Positions 45,028 to 54,419 of a DNA stretch of 64,000 nt are shown piece after piece. Origin of the DNA: Pseudomonas viridiflava (lineage in GTDB: Bacteria > Pseudomonadota > Gammaproteobacteria > Pseudomonadales > Pseudomonadaceae); assembly GCF_900585905.1 (NCBI RefSeq), contig NZ_UTVH01000031.1:229628-293627 (forward strand), written 5' to 3'. The notes beneath the pieces are model-generated. The model saw only the letters and a list, made by a program, of their open reading frames with translations, made no database searches and had not been told where the DNA came from. How positions within the stretch are numbered: position 1 is the stretch's first letter; every line of letters starts with the position of its first letter. The translations under genes were made by a program, and so were the position numbers.

Positions 45028-45404
45028 TGTATTCTCTCTTCCGGAAATGATCTTGTAACAAAATACTTCAAAAAAAAGCTTTGTCAATATCAACGTCGTA
45101 TGGATATGGAGTAATCACGCAGCTCAATATCAAAAAGCCAGCGTGGGCTACAGAGTTTGCAGATGATCTTACTCCAGACTCTTTAGCTAAAGTCTTGCAG
45201 GCACTGCCTTGCGCGCGACAGGAGAGCACTGCCCTGAAACTTGTTGTGCGTTTATCAGTATGTGCAACGCTGCGACGCGTGACCTCAGCCAGCCAACCTT
45301 GAAAGTTCAAGCGTGCGAACTGGCGTATGAGCGGCGCGGATCAGGTTGGCAGGCGTATTTCGGCACATTCGAAGGCGTGCCCGCGGGTTCCCCAGTGGCC
45401 CAGC
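45028..45404. other. Junction region between the low-GC cassette and thrB
   Basis: About 375 bp. Base composition changes from AT-rich to GC-rich near 45190. An open frame at 45081-45302 (plus strand, TTG start, includes TEFADDLTPDSLAKVLQALP) has no recognised family and no ribosome site; it may be a gene remnant. No att site or tRNA is visible. Confidence 0.45.
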
Positions 45405-46355
45405 CTATAGGGCGAAGGGCAAATGAACGTGCACTTCCCGGCGATGCGCCAGGCGCTGCTGGAATTCCATCGGGTCGTGAATCAACACGTCCTGGCCAGC
45501 ATTGGACTCTGCCGCGATCAGGCGCGACAGCCAGAAACGCACGCAGCCGATGCGCAGCATGGCGGGCCACAGTTCGGCTTCAGCCGCAGTGAACGGGCGC
45601 AGTGCGGCGTAGGCGCCGAGCAGGGCGCGGGCGCGGGGTGCGTCGATCAAGCCTTCGGCGTTGGAGCACCAGTCATTGAGGGCGATGGCCAGGTCGTAGA
45701 GCATCGGGCCTGAGCAGGCGTTGTAGAAATCAATCACGCCGGTCAGGTGCGTGCCTTCGAACAGAACGTTGTCGCGGAACAGGTCGCCATGCAGGTTGGC
45801 GCGAGGCAGTGCCATGATCGCGGGCTTGAGCCGTTCGATCTCTTCCAGCGCAGCCTTGAGCAGATCGCCGGGCGCCTGCTCCAGGTGAGAAATCAGGACC
45901 GTGCCTTCCTGCAACATCCAGTCAAGGCCGCGATCGGTCTTGCGCTCCAGCACCTTGTCCCGAGTGGCCAGATGCAAGTGCCCCAGCAGCTCTCCAACCT
46001 GAGCGCAGTGCTGGGTGTTGGGCGTACTGATGTGCTTGCCGGCCAGTCGCGGTTGCAGCAGTGCCGGTTTGCCTGCCAGCTCGCGCAAGGCGCTGCCATC
46101 CGTGGTACGCAGGGCGTAAGGCACGGGCAGGTCAGCCTCGTGCAGGACGTCCAGCAGTTCGATGAAGAACGGCATTTCCTGAACCGGCCCGCGCTCCACC
46201 AGCGTCAGCACAAATTCACCCTGCTCCAGACTGATGAAATAGTTGGTGTTCTCGCTTCCAGCGGCAATGCCCTGAAAATCGCGCAGGTGGCCCAGCCCGT
46301 AGGGGGCGAGGAACGTTTCCAGCTCGGGCCGAGCCAGCGGTGTGAATACGGACAT
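45405..46355 (-). CDS. thrB: Homoserine kinase (ThrB, aminoglycoside-phosphotransferase fold)
   Basis: 316 residues of the APH/choline-kinase fold homoserine kinase used by Pseudomonas, which phosphorylates L-homoserine for threonine synthesis. Brenner motif NLHGDLFRDNVLF near residue 190 holds the catalytic Asp; GVIDFYNACSGP is the metal-binding DFG-like segment. The N-terminal GIAAGSENTNYFI binds ATP. Followed by a small DUF2782 gene upstream on the same strand. Confidence 0.92.
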   Translation of the reverse strand: MSVFTPLARPELETFLAPYGLGHLRDFQGIAAGSENTNYFISLEQGEFVLTLVERGPVQEMPFFIELLDVLHEADLPVPYALRTTDGSALRELAGKPALLQPRLAGKHISTPNTQHCAQVGELLGHLHLATRDKVLERKTDRGLDWMLQEGTVLISHLEQAPGDLLKAALEEIERLKPAIMALPRANLHGDLFRDNVLFEGTHLTGVIDFYNACSGPMLYDLAIALNDWCSNAEGLIDAPRARALLGAYAALRPFTAAEAELWPAMLRIGCVRFWLSRLIAAESNAGQDVLIHDPMEFQQRLAHRREVHVHLPFAL

Positions 46356-46391
46356 GTCAGGACTGCCAGCAAAAAAAGTGAATGTGAGACC

Positions 46392-46679
46392 TTACCACTC
46401 GAATATTTTCCACGCGGGAATCAGCATATCCGGCTGGTCTGAACGGATGAAATTGGCGTCGCTGCCATCGGCGCGCACCAGAAAATAAGGCTTGCCATGC
46501 TTGGGCGTGATCTTGACTGCGTAGAGAAAACCATTCTGGCGGTACTCCTGAATGGTCTTGTCGCCGTCGGTGCGGATAGTGACATCCGGGTCAGCCGAAG
46601 GTGCTTCGTCGGCGGCAAGGGCAATCAGCGGGCAAAGTGCAAACAGGCCAGCCAGCAACAGGCGATTTGTCTTACGCAT
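46392..46679 (-). CDS. DUF2782 small exported protein
   Basis: 95 residues: signal peptide MRKTNRLLLAGLFALCPLIA, then DVTIRTDGDKTIQEYRQNGF and VKITPKHGKPYFLVRADGSD, the DUF2782 signature. Found between thrB and polA in Pseudomonas (PA5494). Function unknown; likely periplasmic and cotranscribed with thrB. Confidence 0.88.
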   Translation of the reverse strand: MRKTNRLLLAGLFALCPLIALAADEAPSADPDVTIRTDGDKTIQEYRQNGFLYAVKITPKHGKPYFLVRADGSDANFIRSDQPDMLIPAWKIFEW

Positions 46680-46753
46680 GATAACCTTGTCCCTTTGTCG
46701 TCAACGGTCCGTGCATTCTAGCGCCGACCCCGCCGAAAAGGTTGATTCTGCTC

Positions 46754-49516
46754 ATGAGCCAAGCTCCCCTCGTCCTGGTGGACGGTTCGTCTTACCTGTA
46801 CCGCGCTTTCCACGCCCTGCCGCCGCTGGCCACGTCCAAGGGCTTACCCACCGGCGCGGTCAAGGGCGTGTTGAACATGCTCAAGAGCCTGCGTCGGCAG
46901 TACCCGGAAAGCCCGTTTGCGGTGGTGTTCGACGCCAAAGGCGGCACATTCCGTGATGATCTCTACGCCGATTACAAGGCAAACCGCCCCAGCATGCCGG
47001 ATGACCTGCGCGTGCAGATCGATCTGCTGCATGCCTGCGTCAAGGCGTCGGGCTATCCGCTGCTGTGCGTCGACGGCGTCGAGGCCGACGATGTCATCGG
47101 CACCCTGGCGCGCAGCAGTGCGGCGGCGGATCGGCCGGTGATCATTTCCACCGGCGACAAGGACATGGCGCAGTTGGTCGACGGCCACATCACTCTGGTC
47201 AATACCATGACCGGCAGCGTGCAGGACGTCGCCGGGGTGCGGGAAAAATTTGGCGTCGGGCCTGAGCACATCATTGATTACCTGGCGTTGATGGGCGACA
47301 AGGTGGACAACATTCCGGGCGTGCCGGGGGTCGGTGAAAAAACCGCCGTGGGCTTGCTGAATGGCGTCGGTGGTGGCCTCAAAGAGCTGTATGACAACCT
47401 CGAAATGGTCGCAACCCTGCCGATACGCGGCGCCAAGAGCCTGGCCGCCAAGCTCGAAGAGCATCGCGCCATGGCCTTCTTGTCCTACGAGCTGGCCACC
47501 ATCAAGATCGACGTGCCGCTCGACATCGAACTGGATCAATTGCACTGCACCGAGCCGGACCGTGAAGCCCTGCTTGAGCTGTACGCCGAGCTTGAATTCA
47601 AGAGCTGGATCGAAGATCTGCATCGCGACGCCAAGCGTGTCGGCCTGGAGATCGCGATTGAAGAAGCGCCCGCTCCGGCCGAAACGCGCTACGAAACCAT
47701 CCTCGAACAGGATCAGTTCGACGCCTGGCTGAAGAAACTCAACGACGCGTCGCTGATCGCCTTTGTCACCCAGAGCAACGGCCTGGACGCCCAGCGCGCG
47801 CAGTTGGTGGGCCTGTCATTTGCCGTGCAGACCCACCAGGCGGCCTACATTCCGCTGACGCATTCCTACATGGGCGTGCCGCAGCAGCTGGAGCGCGACT
47901 ATGTGCTCAAGCAGCTCAAGCCGCTGCTGGAAGACCCGGCGAAGATCAAGGTCGGCCAGCACGCCAAGTTCGACATCAATATCCTGGCCAACTGCGCCAT
48001 CGGCGGCGATCAGGATCAGGGCATCGCGGTTCAGGGCCTGCTGTACGACACCATGCTCGAATCCTACGTGCTGGATTCCACCGCCACGCGGCACGACCGT
48101 GACAGCCTGGCGCTGAAATACCTGGGGCACACAGCGACCAATATTCAGGACATCGCGGGCAAGGGCGTCAAGCAGCTGACCTTCGATCAGATATCTCTGG
48201 AGCTGGCAGCTCAGTACGCCGCACAGGAAGCCGACCTGACCCTGAGGCTGCACGAAGCGCTGCAGGCGAAACTTGCTGCTGTCCCGAGTCTGGCTCACGT
48301 ACTCGACGACATCGAAATGCCGCTGGTGCCCGTGCTGGCAGGCATTGAGCGTCAAGGCGCGCTGGTGGATGCCAAGCTGCTGGGGATTCAAAGCGTAGAG
48401 CTGGGCGACAAGATGATCGCCCTGGAGCGCGAGGCGTTTGACATCGCTGGCGAAGAATTCAATCTCGGCTCGCCCAAGCAGTTGGGCGTGATCCTCTACG
48501 AAAAGCTCGGCATGCCGGTGCTTAACAAAACCGCCAAAGGTCAGGCCTCCACCGCCGAAGCCGTGCTGGCCGAACTTGCCGAGCAAGGCTACCCGCTGCC
48601 CCGCGTGCTGATGCAGTACCGCTCGCTGAGCAAGCTCAAGAGCACGTACACCGACCGCCTGCCGGAGCAGATCAACCCGCGCACCGGTCGTATCCACACC
48701 TCGTACCATCAGGCAGTCGCGGTGACCGGGCGTCTGTCCTCAAGTGACCCGAACCTGCAGAACATCCCCATCCGCACTGCCGAAGGGCGTCGCATCCGCC
48801 AGGCATTCGTGGCCCCGCCAGGCTACAAGTTGCTAGCGGCGGACTACTCGCAGATCGAGCTTAGGATCATGGCGCATCTGGCCAAGGACGAAGGCCTGCT
48901 GCACGCCTTCCGCAATGACCTGGACGTGCACCGGGCCACGGCGGCGGAAGTCTTTGGCGTCGAGCTTGAAGCGGTGACCACCGACATGCGCCGCAGCGCG
49001 AAGGCGATCAACTTCGGTTTGATCTACGGCATGAGTGCGTTTGGTCTGGCCAAGCAGATCGGCGTGGATCGCAAGCAGTCACAGGCGTACGTGGATCGCT
49101 ATTTCGCGCGGTATCCAGGGGTGCTGGACTACATGGAGCGCACCCGAACCCAGGCAGCCGAGCAGGGTTTCGTGGAAACCATCTTCGGTCGTCGGCTGTA
49201 CCTGCCGGACATCAACGCGAAGAATCAGGCGCTGCGCAAAGGCGCCGAGCGCATGGCGATCAACGCGCCGATGCAGGGCACCGCAGCGGACATCATCAAG
49301 AAAGCCATGATTGCCGTGAATGGCTGGCTGCAGGATTCAAAACTGGATGCGCGGGTCATCCTGCAGGTGCACGATGAACTGGTGCTGGAAGTTCGCGAGG
49401 ATCTGGTCGAGCAGATCAGCGAGCAGATTCGCCCGCACATGAGCGGCGCGGCGCAGCTGGACGTGCCGCTGCTGGTGGAAGTGGGCATCGGCAACAATTG
49501 GGACGAAGCGCACTGA
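46754..49516 (+). CDS. polA: DNA polymerase I (PolA) with altered 3'-5' exonuclease site
   Basis: 920 residues. The 5'-3' exonuclease domain (about 1-290) has VLVDGSSYLYRAFHAL, VFDAKGGTFRDDLY and GDKVDNIPGVPGVGEKTA. The polymerase domain has motif A AADYSQIELRIMAHL, motif B RRSAKAINFGLIYGMSA and motif C VHDEL. In the 3'-5' exonuclease domain the E. coli FDTET motif (Asp355, Glu357) reads FVTQS here (Val338, Gln340), while later Asp ligands in HAKFDINIL and QEADLTLRLH remain. Proofreading is therefore probably lost, as inferred from alignment by eye. Start at MSQAPLVLV; the transcript is followed by ErsA. Confidence 0.95.
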   Translation: MSQAPLVLVDGSSYLYRAFHALPPLATSKGLPTGAVKGVLNMLKSLRRQYPESPFAVVFDAKGGTFRDDLYADYKANRPSMPDDLRVQIDLLHACVKASGYPLLCVDGVEADDVIGTLARSSAAADRPVIISTGDKDMAQLVDGHITLVNTMTGSVQDVAGVREKFGVGPEHIIDYLALMGDKVDNIPGVPGVGEKTAVGLLNGVGGGLKELYDNLEMVATLPIRGAKSLAAKLEEHRAMAFLSYELATIKIDVPLDIELDQLHCTEPDREALLELYAELEFKSWIEDLHRDAKRVGLEIAIEEAPAPAETRYETILEQDQFDAWLKKLNDASLIAFVTQSNGLDAQRAQLVGLSFAVQTHQAAYIPLTHSYMGVPQQLERDYVLKQLKPLLEDPAKIKVGQHAKFDINILANCAIGGDQDQGIAVQGLLYDTMLESYVLDSTATRHDRDSLALKYLGHTATNIQDIAGKGVKQLTFDQISLELAAQYAAQEADLTLRLHEALQAKLAAVPSLAHVLDDIEMPLVPVLAGIERQGALVDAKLLGIQSVELGDKMIALEREAFDIAGEEFNLGSPKQLGVILYEKLGMPVLNKTAKGQASTAEAVLAELAEQGYPLPRVLMQYRSLSKLKSTYTDRLPEQINPRTGRIHTSYHQAVAVTGRLSSSDPNLQNIPIRTAEGRRIRQAFVAPPGYKLLAADYSQIELRIMAHLAKDEGLLHAFRNDLDVHRATAAEVFGVELEAVTTDMRRSAKAINFGLIYGMSAFGLAKQIGVDRKQSQAYVDRYFARYPGVLDYMERTRTQAAEQGFVETIFGRRLYLPDINAKNQALRKGAERMAINAPMQGTAADIIKKAMIAVNGWLQDSKLDARVILQVHDELVLEVREDLVEQISEQIRPHMSGAAQLDVPLLVEVGIGNNWDEAH

Positions 49517-49565
49517 TCAGCCGCCGGACATGGCAAAGGGCCTGCGCAGAATTTGCCCAGGCCTG

Positions 49566-49593
49566 GAACTTACGCGGGAAAAAACCGGTCAGA
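49566..49593 (+). promoter_or_regulatory. Sigma-22 (AlgU/RpoE)-type promoter of ersA
   Basis: GAACTT at 49566-49571, a 17-base spacer, and TCAGA at 49589-49593, matching the envelope-stress consensus GAACTT-N16/17-TCtgA. Confidence 0.85.
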
Positions 49594-49599
49594 GCTCTC

Positions 49600-49731
49600 G
49601 ACTGGCTGCGAAGCCAGTCATGCTCCTAGTTGTGTTAAGTGTTGGCAGATATCCGGCTTCCCTTACAGGAACGCTGGACACTTGAACCCCGAACTTCCCC
49701 TCCCCCACATGAAGTCCGGGGTTTTTTTTGC
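49600..49731 (+). ncRNA. ersA: ErsA small regulatory RNA
   Basis: Lies between polA and engB, the place of E. coli Spot 42 and Pseudomonas ErsA. A start about 7 bases after the sigma-22 -10 and an end at the terminator gives 132 nt, the length reported for P. aeruginosa ErsA. It contains a C-rich unpaired stretch (CTTCCCCTCCCCC, 49696 onward), used by ErsA to pair with mRNAs such as algC and oprD, and ends in an AACCCCGAACTT/AAGTCCGGGGTT stem with eight T residues. It should be Hfq-dependent and induced by envelope stress. Confidence 0.88.
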
Positions 49732-49739
49732 CTGCGATT

Positions 49740-50381
49740 TCACTCGGCCTTTTCAGCAGTCTTGTCTTCCAGTTCCATCCAGCCCGCCAGCACGGTGTAA
49801 GCCTCTTCCAGGCCCATGCGCTTGGGCGCCGAGAACAGCTGGATGGTCACGGCATCGCCCCAGCCCTTGCGGATATCGGCCTGAACCTTGAGCAGCGTGT
49901 TCTTGGCGGCGCCGTAGGTCAGCTTGTCGGCCTTGGTCAGCAGAATGTGCATCGGCATGTGGCTGGCGATGGACCAGTCGAGCATCAAAAGGTCGAAGTC
50001 GGTCATCGGGTGACGGATGTCCATCATCAGGATCAGCCCCTTGAGGCTTTCCCGGCTGCCCAGATAAGCCTCGAGGTGGCGCTGCCAGTGCAGCTTCAGC
50101 GGGATCGGCACCTTGGCGTAGCCATAGCCTGGCAAATCCACCAGGCGACGCAGGTCGTCAAGCTGAAAGAAATTCAGCAGCTGCGTGCGCCCCGGCGTTT
50201 TCGAGGTGCGGGCAAGGCTGGCGTGGGTCAAGGTGTTCAGCGCACTCGACTTGCCGGCATTGGAGCGTCCGGCGAACGCGACTTCAAAGCCTTCGTCGTC
50301 CGGGCACTGGTCGACTTTGGCCGCGCTGAGCATGAACGTTGCCTGTTGGCACAAGCCGAGGATGGGATTCTTGAGTTGCAT
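49740..50381 (-). CDS. engB: Ribosome biogenesis GTPase EngB (YsxC/YihA)
   Basis: 213-residue TRAFAC GTPase needed for 50S assembly. G1 [10 protein letters not shown]2 region [14 protein letters not shown]3 [10 protein letters not shown]4 LTKADK, G5 FSAPKRMG. The Met before [10 protein letters not shown] is the standard start; further upstream in-frame codons do not look like the family. Convergent with polA/ersA as in P. aeruginosa. Confidence 0.95.
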   Translation of the reverse strand: MQLKNPILGLCQQATFMLSAAKVDQCPDDEGFEVAFAGRSNAGKSSALNTLTHASLARTSKTPGRTQLLNFFQLDDLRRLVDLPGYGYAKVPIPLKLHWQRHLEAYLGSRESLKGLILMMDIRHPMTDFDLLMLDWSIASHMPMHILLTKADKLTYGAAKNTLLKVQADIRKGWGDAVTIQLFSAPKRMGLEEAYTVLAGWMELEDKTAEKAE

Positions 50382-50691
50382 GTGATTTCCGGTAAGAGCG
50401 GTGCCAGCAACGGGTGCGGCAAGAGGTGTCGTTTCCGTTTCGGTAGGGCCAGTATATGATCGCCGCAGATTTTGTGTGTGTTTGTCCTGCAGACAAAGCC
50501 ACTGCAGCATCAGTCAGGCGAGCAACCTGAAAGCGTTGCCAAGTATGAAGGCTTTGCAGCGGCCTGTGTTCACCAGTTCATCGCGATGGCGTTGCGTGGA
50601 CGTTGACGTCGTCAGTGGGCAGGTCGTTATTCACCCTCATTGCGGATTGGGCCGCCATGACTGTCCACCCTCAGCCGACCTGGATGACCAG
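50382..50691. other. Intergenic region engB / cytochrome c4
   Basis: 310 bp with no convincing gene. It must carry divergent promoters. In P. aeruginosa a second cytochrome gene (PA5491) lies here; I see no CxxCH-encoding frame in this stretch. Confidence 0.55.
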
Positions 50692-51309
50692 ATGTACCGA
50701 CTGTTTGTATTTCTGCTATTGACCCTGGGTGTTGCAGGCATGGCACTGGCTGCCGAGGTGGCGGTGGGCGACGCCGGCGCGGGTCAGGGCAAAACCGCTG
50801 TCTGTGGCGCCTGCCATGGGCCGGACGGCAACAGCATGGTGCCGGTTTTCCCCAAACTGGCAGGTCAGGGCGAGCGTTACCTGCTCAAGCAAATGCAGGA
50901 CATCAAGGGCGGCAAGCGCGTCGTGATTGAAATGACCGGCATGTTGTCCAGTCTCGGTGAGCAGGATCTGGCTGATATTGCCGCGTATTACGCCGCGCAA
51001 AAGGGCAGCCTTGGCAGCGCTGACGAAAAATCGGTCGCCCTCGGCGAGGCGCTGTTTCGCGGCGGCAGGCTCAGTGAGGGCGTGCCCGCTTGCGCCGGCT
51101 GCCACGCACCGGACGGGGTCGGCAACGCACAAGCGGGCTTCCCCCACCTTGGCGGTCAGCACGCGGACTACATCAGCAAGCAACTGATTGCCTATCGCCT
51201 TGGTGAGCGCAGCAACGATGGCGAAACCATGGTCATGCGCGCTGTCGCAGCGAAGCTGAGCGACCAGGACATCGACGCGCTGGCCCAGTACATTCAAGGC
51301 CTGCGCTGA
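50692..51309 (+). CDS. cc4: Dihaem cytochrome c4
   Basis: 205 residues. Signal peptide MYRLFVFLLLTLGVAGMALA; two class I cytochrome halves with haem sites CGACH and CAGCH and axial Met residues in the MVPVF / MTGM and MVMRAV regions. A periplasmic electron carrier to terminal oxidases. I start at 50692, since in-frame sequence upstream is not cytochrome-like. Followed by dsbA on the same strand. Confidence 0.92.
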   Translation: MYRLFVFLLLTLGVAGMALAAEVAVGDAGAGQGKTAVCGACHGPDGNSMVPVFPKLAGQGERYLLKQMQDIKGGKRVVIEMTGMLSSLGEQDLADIAAYYAAQKGSLGSADEKSVALGEALFRGGRLSEGVPACAGCHAPDGVGNAQAGFPHLGGQHADYISKQLIAYRLGERSNDGETMVMRAVAAKLSDQDIDALAQYIQGLR

Positions 51310-51500
51310 TCGGCCTGGCGCCCCGGCCAGTGCAACACTGAAACGATTGCACATGAATTGCGTCGCAAAAGCAGGCTAAAAAGGCTGGACATGGCTACCC
51401 TTTTTTAGGCGTCCCAGCGTTACACTAGCGCACTCGCGCCCGCTCGACCGGTTTTGCACCGGCCGCTCGACGGCGACTAAACCTGCCTCAGGAGTAAAGC

Positions 51501-52139
51501 ATGCGTAATCTGATCCTCAGCGCCGCACTGGTTGCCGCCAGTCTTTTCGGTATGTCGGCGCAAGCCGCCGAGCCCATCGAAGCCGGTAAACAGTATGTCG
51601 AGCTGAAGAGTGCGGTGCCTGTTGCCGAGCCTGGCAAGATCGAAGTCGTGGAAATGTTCTGGTACGGCTGCCCGCATTGCTACGCGTTCGAGCCGGTGAT
51701 CAATCCCTGGGTGGAAAAACTCCCGGCCGACGTTCACTTCGTTCGCATCCCGGCCATGTTCGGCGGTCCGTGGGACGCTCACGGCCAACTGTTCATCACC
51801 CTGGACACCATGGGTGTGGAGCACAAGGTTCACGCTGCAGTCTTCGAAGCCATTCAGAAAGGCGGCAAGCGTCTGACCGACAAGAACGACATGGCTGACT
51901 TCATCGCCACCCAGGGTGTCGACAAGGATGACTTCCTGAAAACGTTCGACTCCTTCGCCGTGAAGGGCAAGATTGCCCAGTACAAGGAGCTGGCCAAGAA
52001 GTATGAAATTACTGGCGTGCCAACCATGATCGTCAACGGCAAATACCGTTTTGATCTTGGCACTGCTGGCGGCCCGGAGCAGACGCTGCAAGTCGCTGAT
52101 CAGTTGATTGCCAAAGAACGCGCCGCTGCCGCCAAATAA
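51501..52139 (+). CDS. dsbA: Thiol:disulfide interchange protein DsbA
   Basis: 212-residue periplasmic oxidase that introduces disulfide bonds. Signal peptide MRNLILSAALVAASLFGMSA; active site CPHC in FWYGCPHCYAFEP; cis-Pro loop in EITGVPTMIVNGKYRF. Good GGAG ribosome site at 51491. Linked to cytochrome c4 and a GGDEF gene in the Pseudomonas order. Confidence 0.96.
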   Translation: MRNLILSAALVAASLFGMSAQAAEPIEAGKQYVELKSAVPVAEPGKIEVVEMFWYGCPHCYAFEPVINPWVEKLPADVHFVRIPAMFGGPWDAHGQLFITLDTMGVEHKVHAAVFEAIQKGGKRLTDKNDMADFIATQGVDKDDFLKTFDSFAVKGKIAQYKELAKKYEITGVPTMIVNGKYRFDLGTAGGPEQTLQVADQLIAKERAAAAK

Positions 52140-52159
52140 GCAACGCGCGATGCGGCGCC

Positions 52160-52203
52160 GCAGAGGGCCCCTACCGATTGGCCTGCCAGGGTCGGGGCCT
52201 TTC
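52160..52203 (+). terminator. Probable dsbA terminator
   Basis: Hairpin arms GAGGGCCCCTACC and GGTCGGGGCCTTTC near 52163-52204, with only three T residues, shortly after the dsbA stop codon. Confidence 0.5.
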
Positions 52204-52304
52204 GGGCGTGGCGTCATCGCGCCCGGTTTCGTTGAAGGTGAAGGCGCGCTGGCCCTGGTGCTGGCGGGCAACATCAACACCCACGCCCTTGCCGGATCCT
52301 GCGT

Positions 52305-54416
52305 ATGAGTGACGAAGCCGAACGCTGGCGTGAAAAGTACCTCAAGGGCATCGAGCAGCAAGACAAGCTCGAAAAGCGCTGGAACGCGCGCCTCGATCTG
52401 CTTCGTCGCGGTCTGGTTCGCAGCAGTCTGGCGGCGGAAGGTTCTGACCGCGCCGTCGACCTGTGCATGAAGGAAATGCGCGAAATCGTGCGCAAGGACG
52501 ACATGGACGCAGGCCTCGCTGCGTTGATCCCCAAGCTGGAAAAAGCCGTACTGGATTCCGAGCAGCGCCGCGAAGAGCGCGCCGCCCAGATCAGCAGCGC
52601 ATTGGTGGCGCTGGTCAGCCAGCTGCAATCACTCCAATTGCCCAAGGACGTGCGCAAACCCCTCAAACGCTTTGCCAAGGATCTGGAAGAGCGTGCCTCC
52701 CAGGCACGTGAGTTGCCGCTGCTGCTGGGCGAGCTCAGCGGTTTGCAGGGCCAGGCGCTGACGCTGATCGAAAGGCCTGAGGCTGCATCGCGACCAGGCT
52801 TGTTGCAGCGCCTGTTTGGCGGGCACGAGCCGAGCGCGAGCAGTCCGCAGCCTGTTGAGCCTGGCAGCGCAACCGCGCCGCTGATTGTTCAGGCTGGCGC
52901 CGAGCCGATTGAAGCCGACAGGGACGAGCAGGTGTCGTCTACCGACGCGGCGGCAGCGCAAGACGAGCCTGCTGACAGGCCTGGGCGCTATCTTGAGGTG
53001 GTCAGCGAGGCGGCTGCCGAAGTCACCAGCGCCAGCGAAACCGCAGCCGTAGCCGTGCCGCAAGCCAGCCCGTCCGAACCCGTGCCAGTGCCGCCTGCCC
53101 CTCGCCCGATTGAGGTGCTGGACACGCCTGAGTCATTCGTTGTTGCCGCAGTGCAGGCGGTAGCGGCAGCGAAAATCGCCGAAACGCCAGCGCTCGAGGA
53201 TGCCCCGGTCGCACCACTGCTCAGTGGGTTCGAAGGTGCGCTGGCGCCTACGCCATCGGTAGCGTTTGACTACGCGCCGATGCCCGTCACTGCGCCGCTC
53301 GAGGTGCAGGAAGCGCTTGAGTCTGTCGAGGGCGAGGCGGCGTATGCATTGCCAAGCTCGCCGGAGCCCAGTTACAGCTCGGTGGCGACCCATATCGAAA
53401 AGACGCTGCTGGGCCTGCTCGACGATCTGACTCTGCCCGAACATCATCGCCCTCAGGCCGAGGACATGCGCCAGCGGCTGGAACATGGGTTGAACTGGTA
53501 CGAACTGCTGCCGATCCTCGATGATCTGGCCGTGCTGATGCTGGCCATCAGTGACAGTGGTCAGCAGGAGTTCGAGGTTTACCTCAAGCAGCTCAACGAG
53601 CGACTCGAGTCGTTTCAGAGCAATCTGCAGGCGGCCAGTGAAGATTATGTCGACCAACAGTCAGCCTCTCGCGCGCTTGATCATCAGCTGCGCGAACAGG
53701 TCGGTGGGCTGCAGAGCAGTGTGCAGGACGCCGCCGACCTGCCGAGCCTGAAGCAGGTGCTGGAAAACCGCCTTGAAGGCCTGTTGGGCACCATGGACCG
53801 GCATCAGCAGACCCGCGATGAGCGTGAACACGACGTCGCTGCTCGTCTGCAGAGCCTGGCCAGCCGAGTGGCGACCATGGAACAGGAAGCCTTGGGGTTT
53901 CGCGCCAATCTTGAAGAGCAACGGCTCAAAGCGCTGGTCGATCCGCTGACCAGCCTGCCCAACCGGGCGGCGTGGGAAGAGCGTCTGGGTCATGAGTTGA
54001 CGCTTTGGCAGCAGACCAGTAGCAGCCTGCTGCTGTGCATCCTCGACCTGGATCATTTCAAGCGAATCAACGACGGATATGGGCATCTGGCGGGGGATCG
54101 CGTGTTGAAGATCGTCGCCAAGGTCTTGAGCAAGCATCTGCGGCCGGCCGACTTCATTGCCCGCTTCGGTGGCGAAGAGTTCGTGATTCTGTTTCCGTCG
54201 ACCCAGGCGGTGGCAGGCCTGGCTCTGCTCGAGGAGCTGCGCGCAGCGGTGGAACAGTGTCCCTTCCATTTCAAGAGCGAGCCGGTGACCATCACGGTCA
54301 GCTGCGGCATGACCGCTCTGCGCCCGGGTGAGCGCAGCGACATCGCCCTCAAACGCGCCGATCAGGCGCTGTATCGGGCCAAGGAAAACGGCCGTAATCG
54401 TGTCGAGCAGGGATGA
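52305..54416 (+). CDS. Diguanylate cyclase (GGDEF) with long coiled-coil/linker N-terminus (DgcH-like)
   Basis: 703 residues. The N-terminal ~170 are charged and helical; about 180-350 is a low-complexity Ala/Pro/Glu linker; 360-530 is a helical sensor-like part; a C-terminal GGDEF domain starts at LVDPLTSLPNRAAWEERLGH. The active site is GGEEF in ARFGGEEFVILFPS and the inhibitory I-site RxxD is present as RPAD five residues before. It should make c-di-GMP with product inhibition. No transmembrane segments, so cytoplasmic. P. aeruginosa has PA5487 (DgcH) at the same place. Confidence 0.9.
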   Translation: MSDEAERWREKYLKGIEQQDKLEKRWNARLDLLRRGLVRSSLAAEGSDRAVDLCMKEMREIVRKDDMDAGLAALIPKLEKAVLDSEQRREERAAQISSALVALVSQLQSLQLPKDVRKPLKRFAKDLEERASQARELPLLLGELSGLQGQALTLIERPEAASRPGLLQRLFGGHEPSASSPQPVEPGSATAPLIVQAGAEPIEADRDEQVSSTDAAAAQDEPADRPGRYLEVVSEAAAEVTSASETAAVAVPQASPSEPVPVPPAPRPIEVLDTPESFVVAAVQAVAAAKIAETPALEDAPVAPLLSGFEGALAPTPSVAFDYAPMPVTAPLEVQEALESVEGEAAYALPSSPEPSYSSVATHIEKTLLGLLDDLTLPEHHRPQAEDMRQRLEHGLNWYELLPILDDLAVLMLAISDSGQQEFEVYLKQLNERLESFQSNLQAASEDYVDQQSASRALDHQLREQVGGLQSSVQDAADLPSLKQVLENRLEGLLGTMDRHQQTRDEREHDVAARLQSLASRVATMEQEALGFRANLEEQRLKALVDPLTSLPNRAAWEERLGHELTLWQQTSSSLLLCILDLDHFKRINDGYGHLAGDRVLKIVAKVLSKHLRPADFIARFGGEEFVILFPSTQAVAGLALLEELRAAVEQCPFHFKSEPVTITVSCGMTALRPGERSDIALKRADQALYRAKENGRNRVEQG

Positions 54417-54419
54417 CCG

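Noticed and set aside
45081..45302. 73-codon frame next to the accessory cassette
   Set aside because: TTG start without ribosome site and no recognised domain; kept only as a possible remnant, not called as a gene.
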